Below, piece after piece: positions 63,712 through 64,000 of a stretch of 64,000 nt of DNA. The notes beneath the pieces were generated by a model that saw only the letters and a list, made by a program, of their open reading frames with translations, had not been told where the DNA came from and ran no database searches. The stretch covers positions 2,418,001 to 2,482,000 of the forward strand of contig NZ_CP089414.1 of the NCBI RefSeq assembly GCF_022394535.1. Direction: 5' to 3'. A program made the translations under genes and the position numbers. This stretch comes from Dyella terrae (GTDB lineage Bacteria; Pseudomonadota; Gammaproteobacteria; Xanthomonadales; Rhodanobacteraceae). The number at the start of each line of letters is the position of its first letter. Within the stretch, counting starts at the first letter, position 1.

Positions 63712-64000
63712 ATATATGCCAGCGCAAAAGCACTTCGAACACTCTGCCGAACGGTCTACGCCGAGATCAAGGAAACGTGTACTTGGAACGTAGATCGATC
63801 AAAGCGAATGAGTGGCAGTGCTTTCAGAGAGCCAGCTCATTGCCAATGTCTACGCACTCTCGCCGCCAAGTAGTGAGTATCGCCAACATAGCTGGGCTCA
63901 CAACCGCGAGTATCTCGAAATAAATACACGCCACGCATACCAAGTCAGCAAGAATGATTAGTGAACCTGACCCCGTTCTTGCTCGACAGCGCTACCTTCG
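63712..64000. other. Region with no identified gene; RAYT/REP-type phrase at the end
   Basis: No frame here looks coding. The base composition is less GC-rich than most of the window. Near 63962 the sequence GTGAACCTGACCCCGTT appears; its reverse, GGGGTCAGGTTCAC, is a phrase often seen next to REP-associated tyrosine transposase genes. Such a gene may lie just outside the window. Confidence 0.35.

Noticed and set aside
1..64000. tRNA, rRNA or CRISPR features
   Set aside because: No cloverleaf-type GTTCGAATC arm in a plausible context, no rRNA-like stretch and no regularly spaced repeats were seen by eye.

Overview
The window is GC-rich, densely packed chromosomal DNA that fits a gammaproteobacterium of the order Lysobacterales/Xanthomonadales, most likely the Rhodanobacteraceae (Dyella, Luteibacter or Rhodanobacter type). 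The reasons are the Xanthomonas-like layout of a variable LPS locus beside a metB-type gene followed by rmlBACD and xanB, REP-type palindromes containing GTCATTCCGGCGAAAG, a PilU ATPase, and a split E1alpha/E1beta/E2 2-oxoacid dehydrogenase. I recognised no tRNA, rRNA, CRISPR array, prophage or complete insertion sequence.

Region 1 (1-19.6 kb) is surface polysaccharide biosynthesis. It holds the end of ugd, a polytopic membrane protein, a PhyH-type dioxygenase, a methyltransferase, a Wzm/Wzt ABC exporter whose ATPase carries a Wzt-type C-terminal domain, and a very large protein. That protein reads as methyltransferase, kinase-like domain, heptad coiled coil, GT2 and WbsX. A GT4 gene and metB follow, then the tightly overlapped rmlB-rmlA-rmlC-rmlD-xanB operon, which makes dTDP-rhamnose and GDP-mannose. 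The combination suggests an ABC-exported O-antigen that is capped and measured before export.

Region 2 (19.7-40.4 kb) is mostly housekeeping: glmS, cystathionine beta-synthase, a DUF465 protein, a DUF4398 lipoprotein and its partner, pilU, maiA, and a loose cluster of central carbon genes (pgk, tkt, class I fba, pyk, gap). Among these lie a small outer-membrane barrel, S1/P1 nuclease, OsmC-like protein, azurin and thiol peroxidase. Most convergent pairs are separated by clear bidirectional hairpin terminators.

Region 3 (40.6-64 kb) begins with a frameshifted porin and hemN, both preceded by Anr/FNR-like sites. Aromatic amino acid breakdown follows: fahA, hmgA, and hpd divergent from a MarR regulator with a palindrome between them, then two tandem POT peptide transporters and tryptophan 2,3-dioxygenase. 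Next are the 2-oxoacid dehydrogenase genes split by a REP pair, a globin, a TPR/2OG-oxygenase fusion, and a five-gene run of rhodanese, arginase, trpS, a membrane protein and a DUF6348-like protein. The last 0.7 kb holds little recognisable coding sequence.

Four genes are each broken by one apparent indel: the large glycosyltransferase at a G6 run, the neighbouring GT4, glmS at a G7 run, and the porin. Because glmS is normally required for growth, at least some of these are probably sequence errors; the alternatives are treated in the findings.
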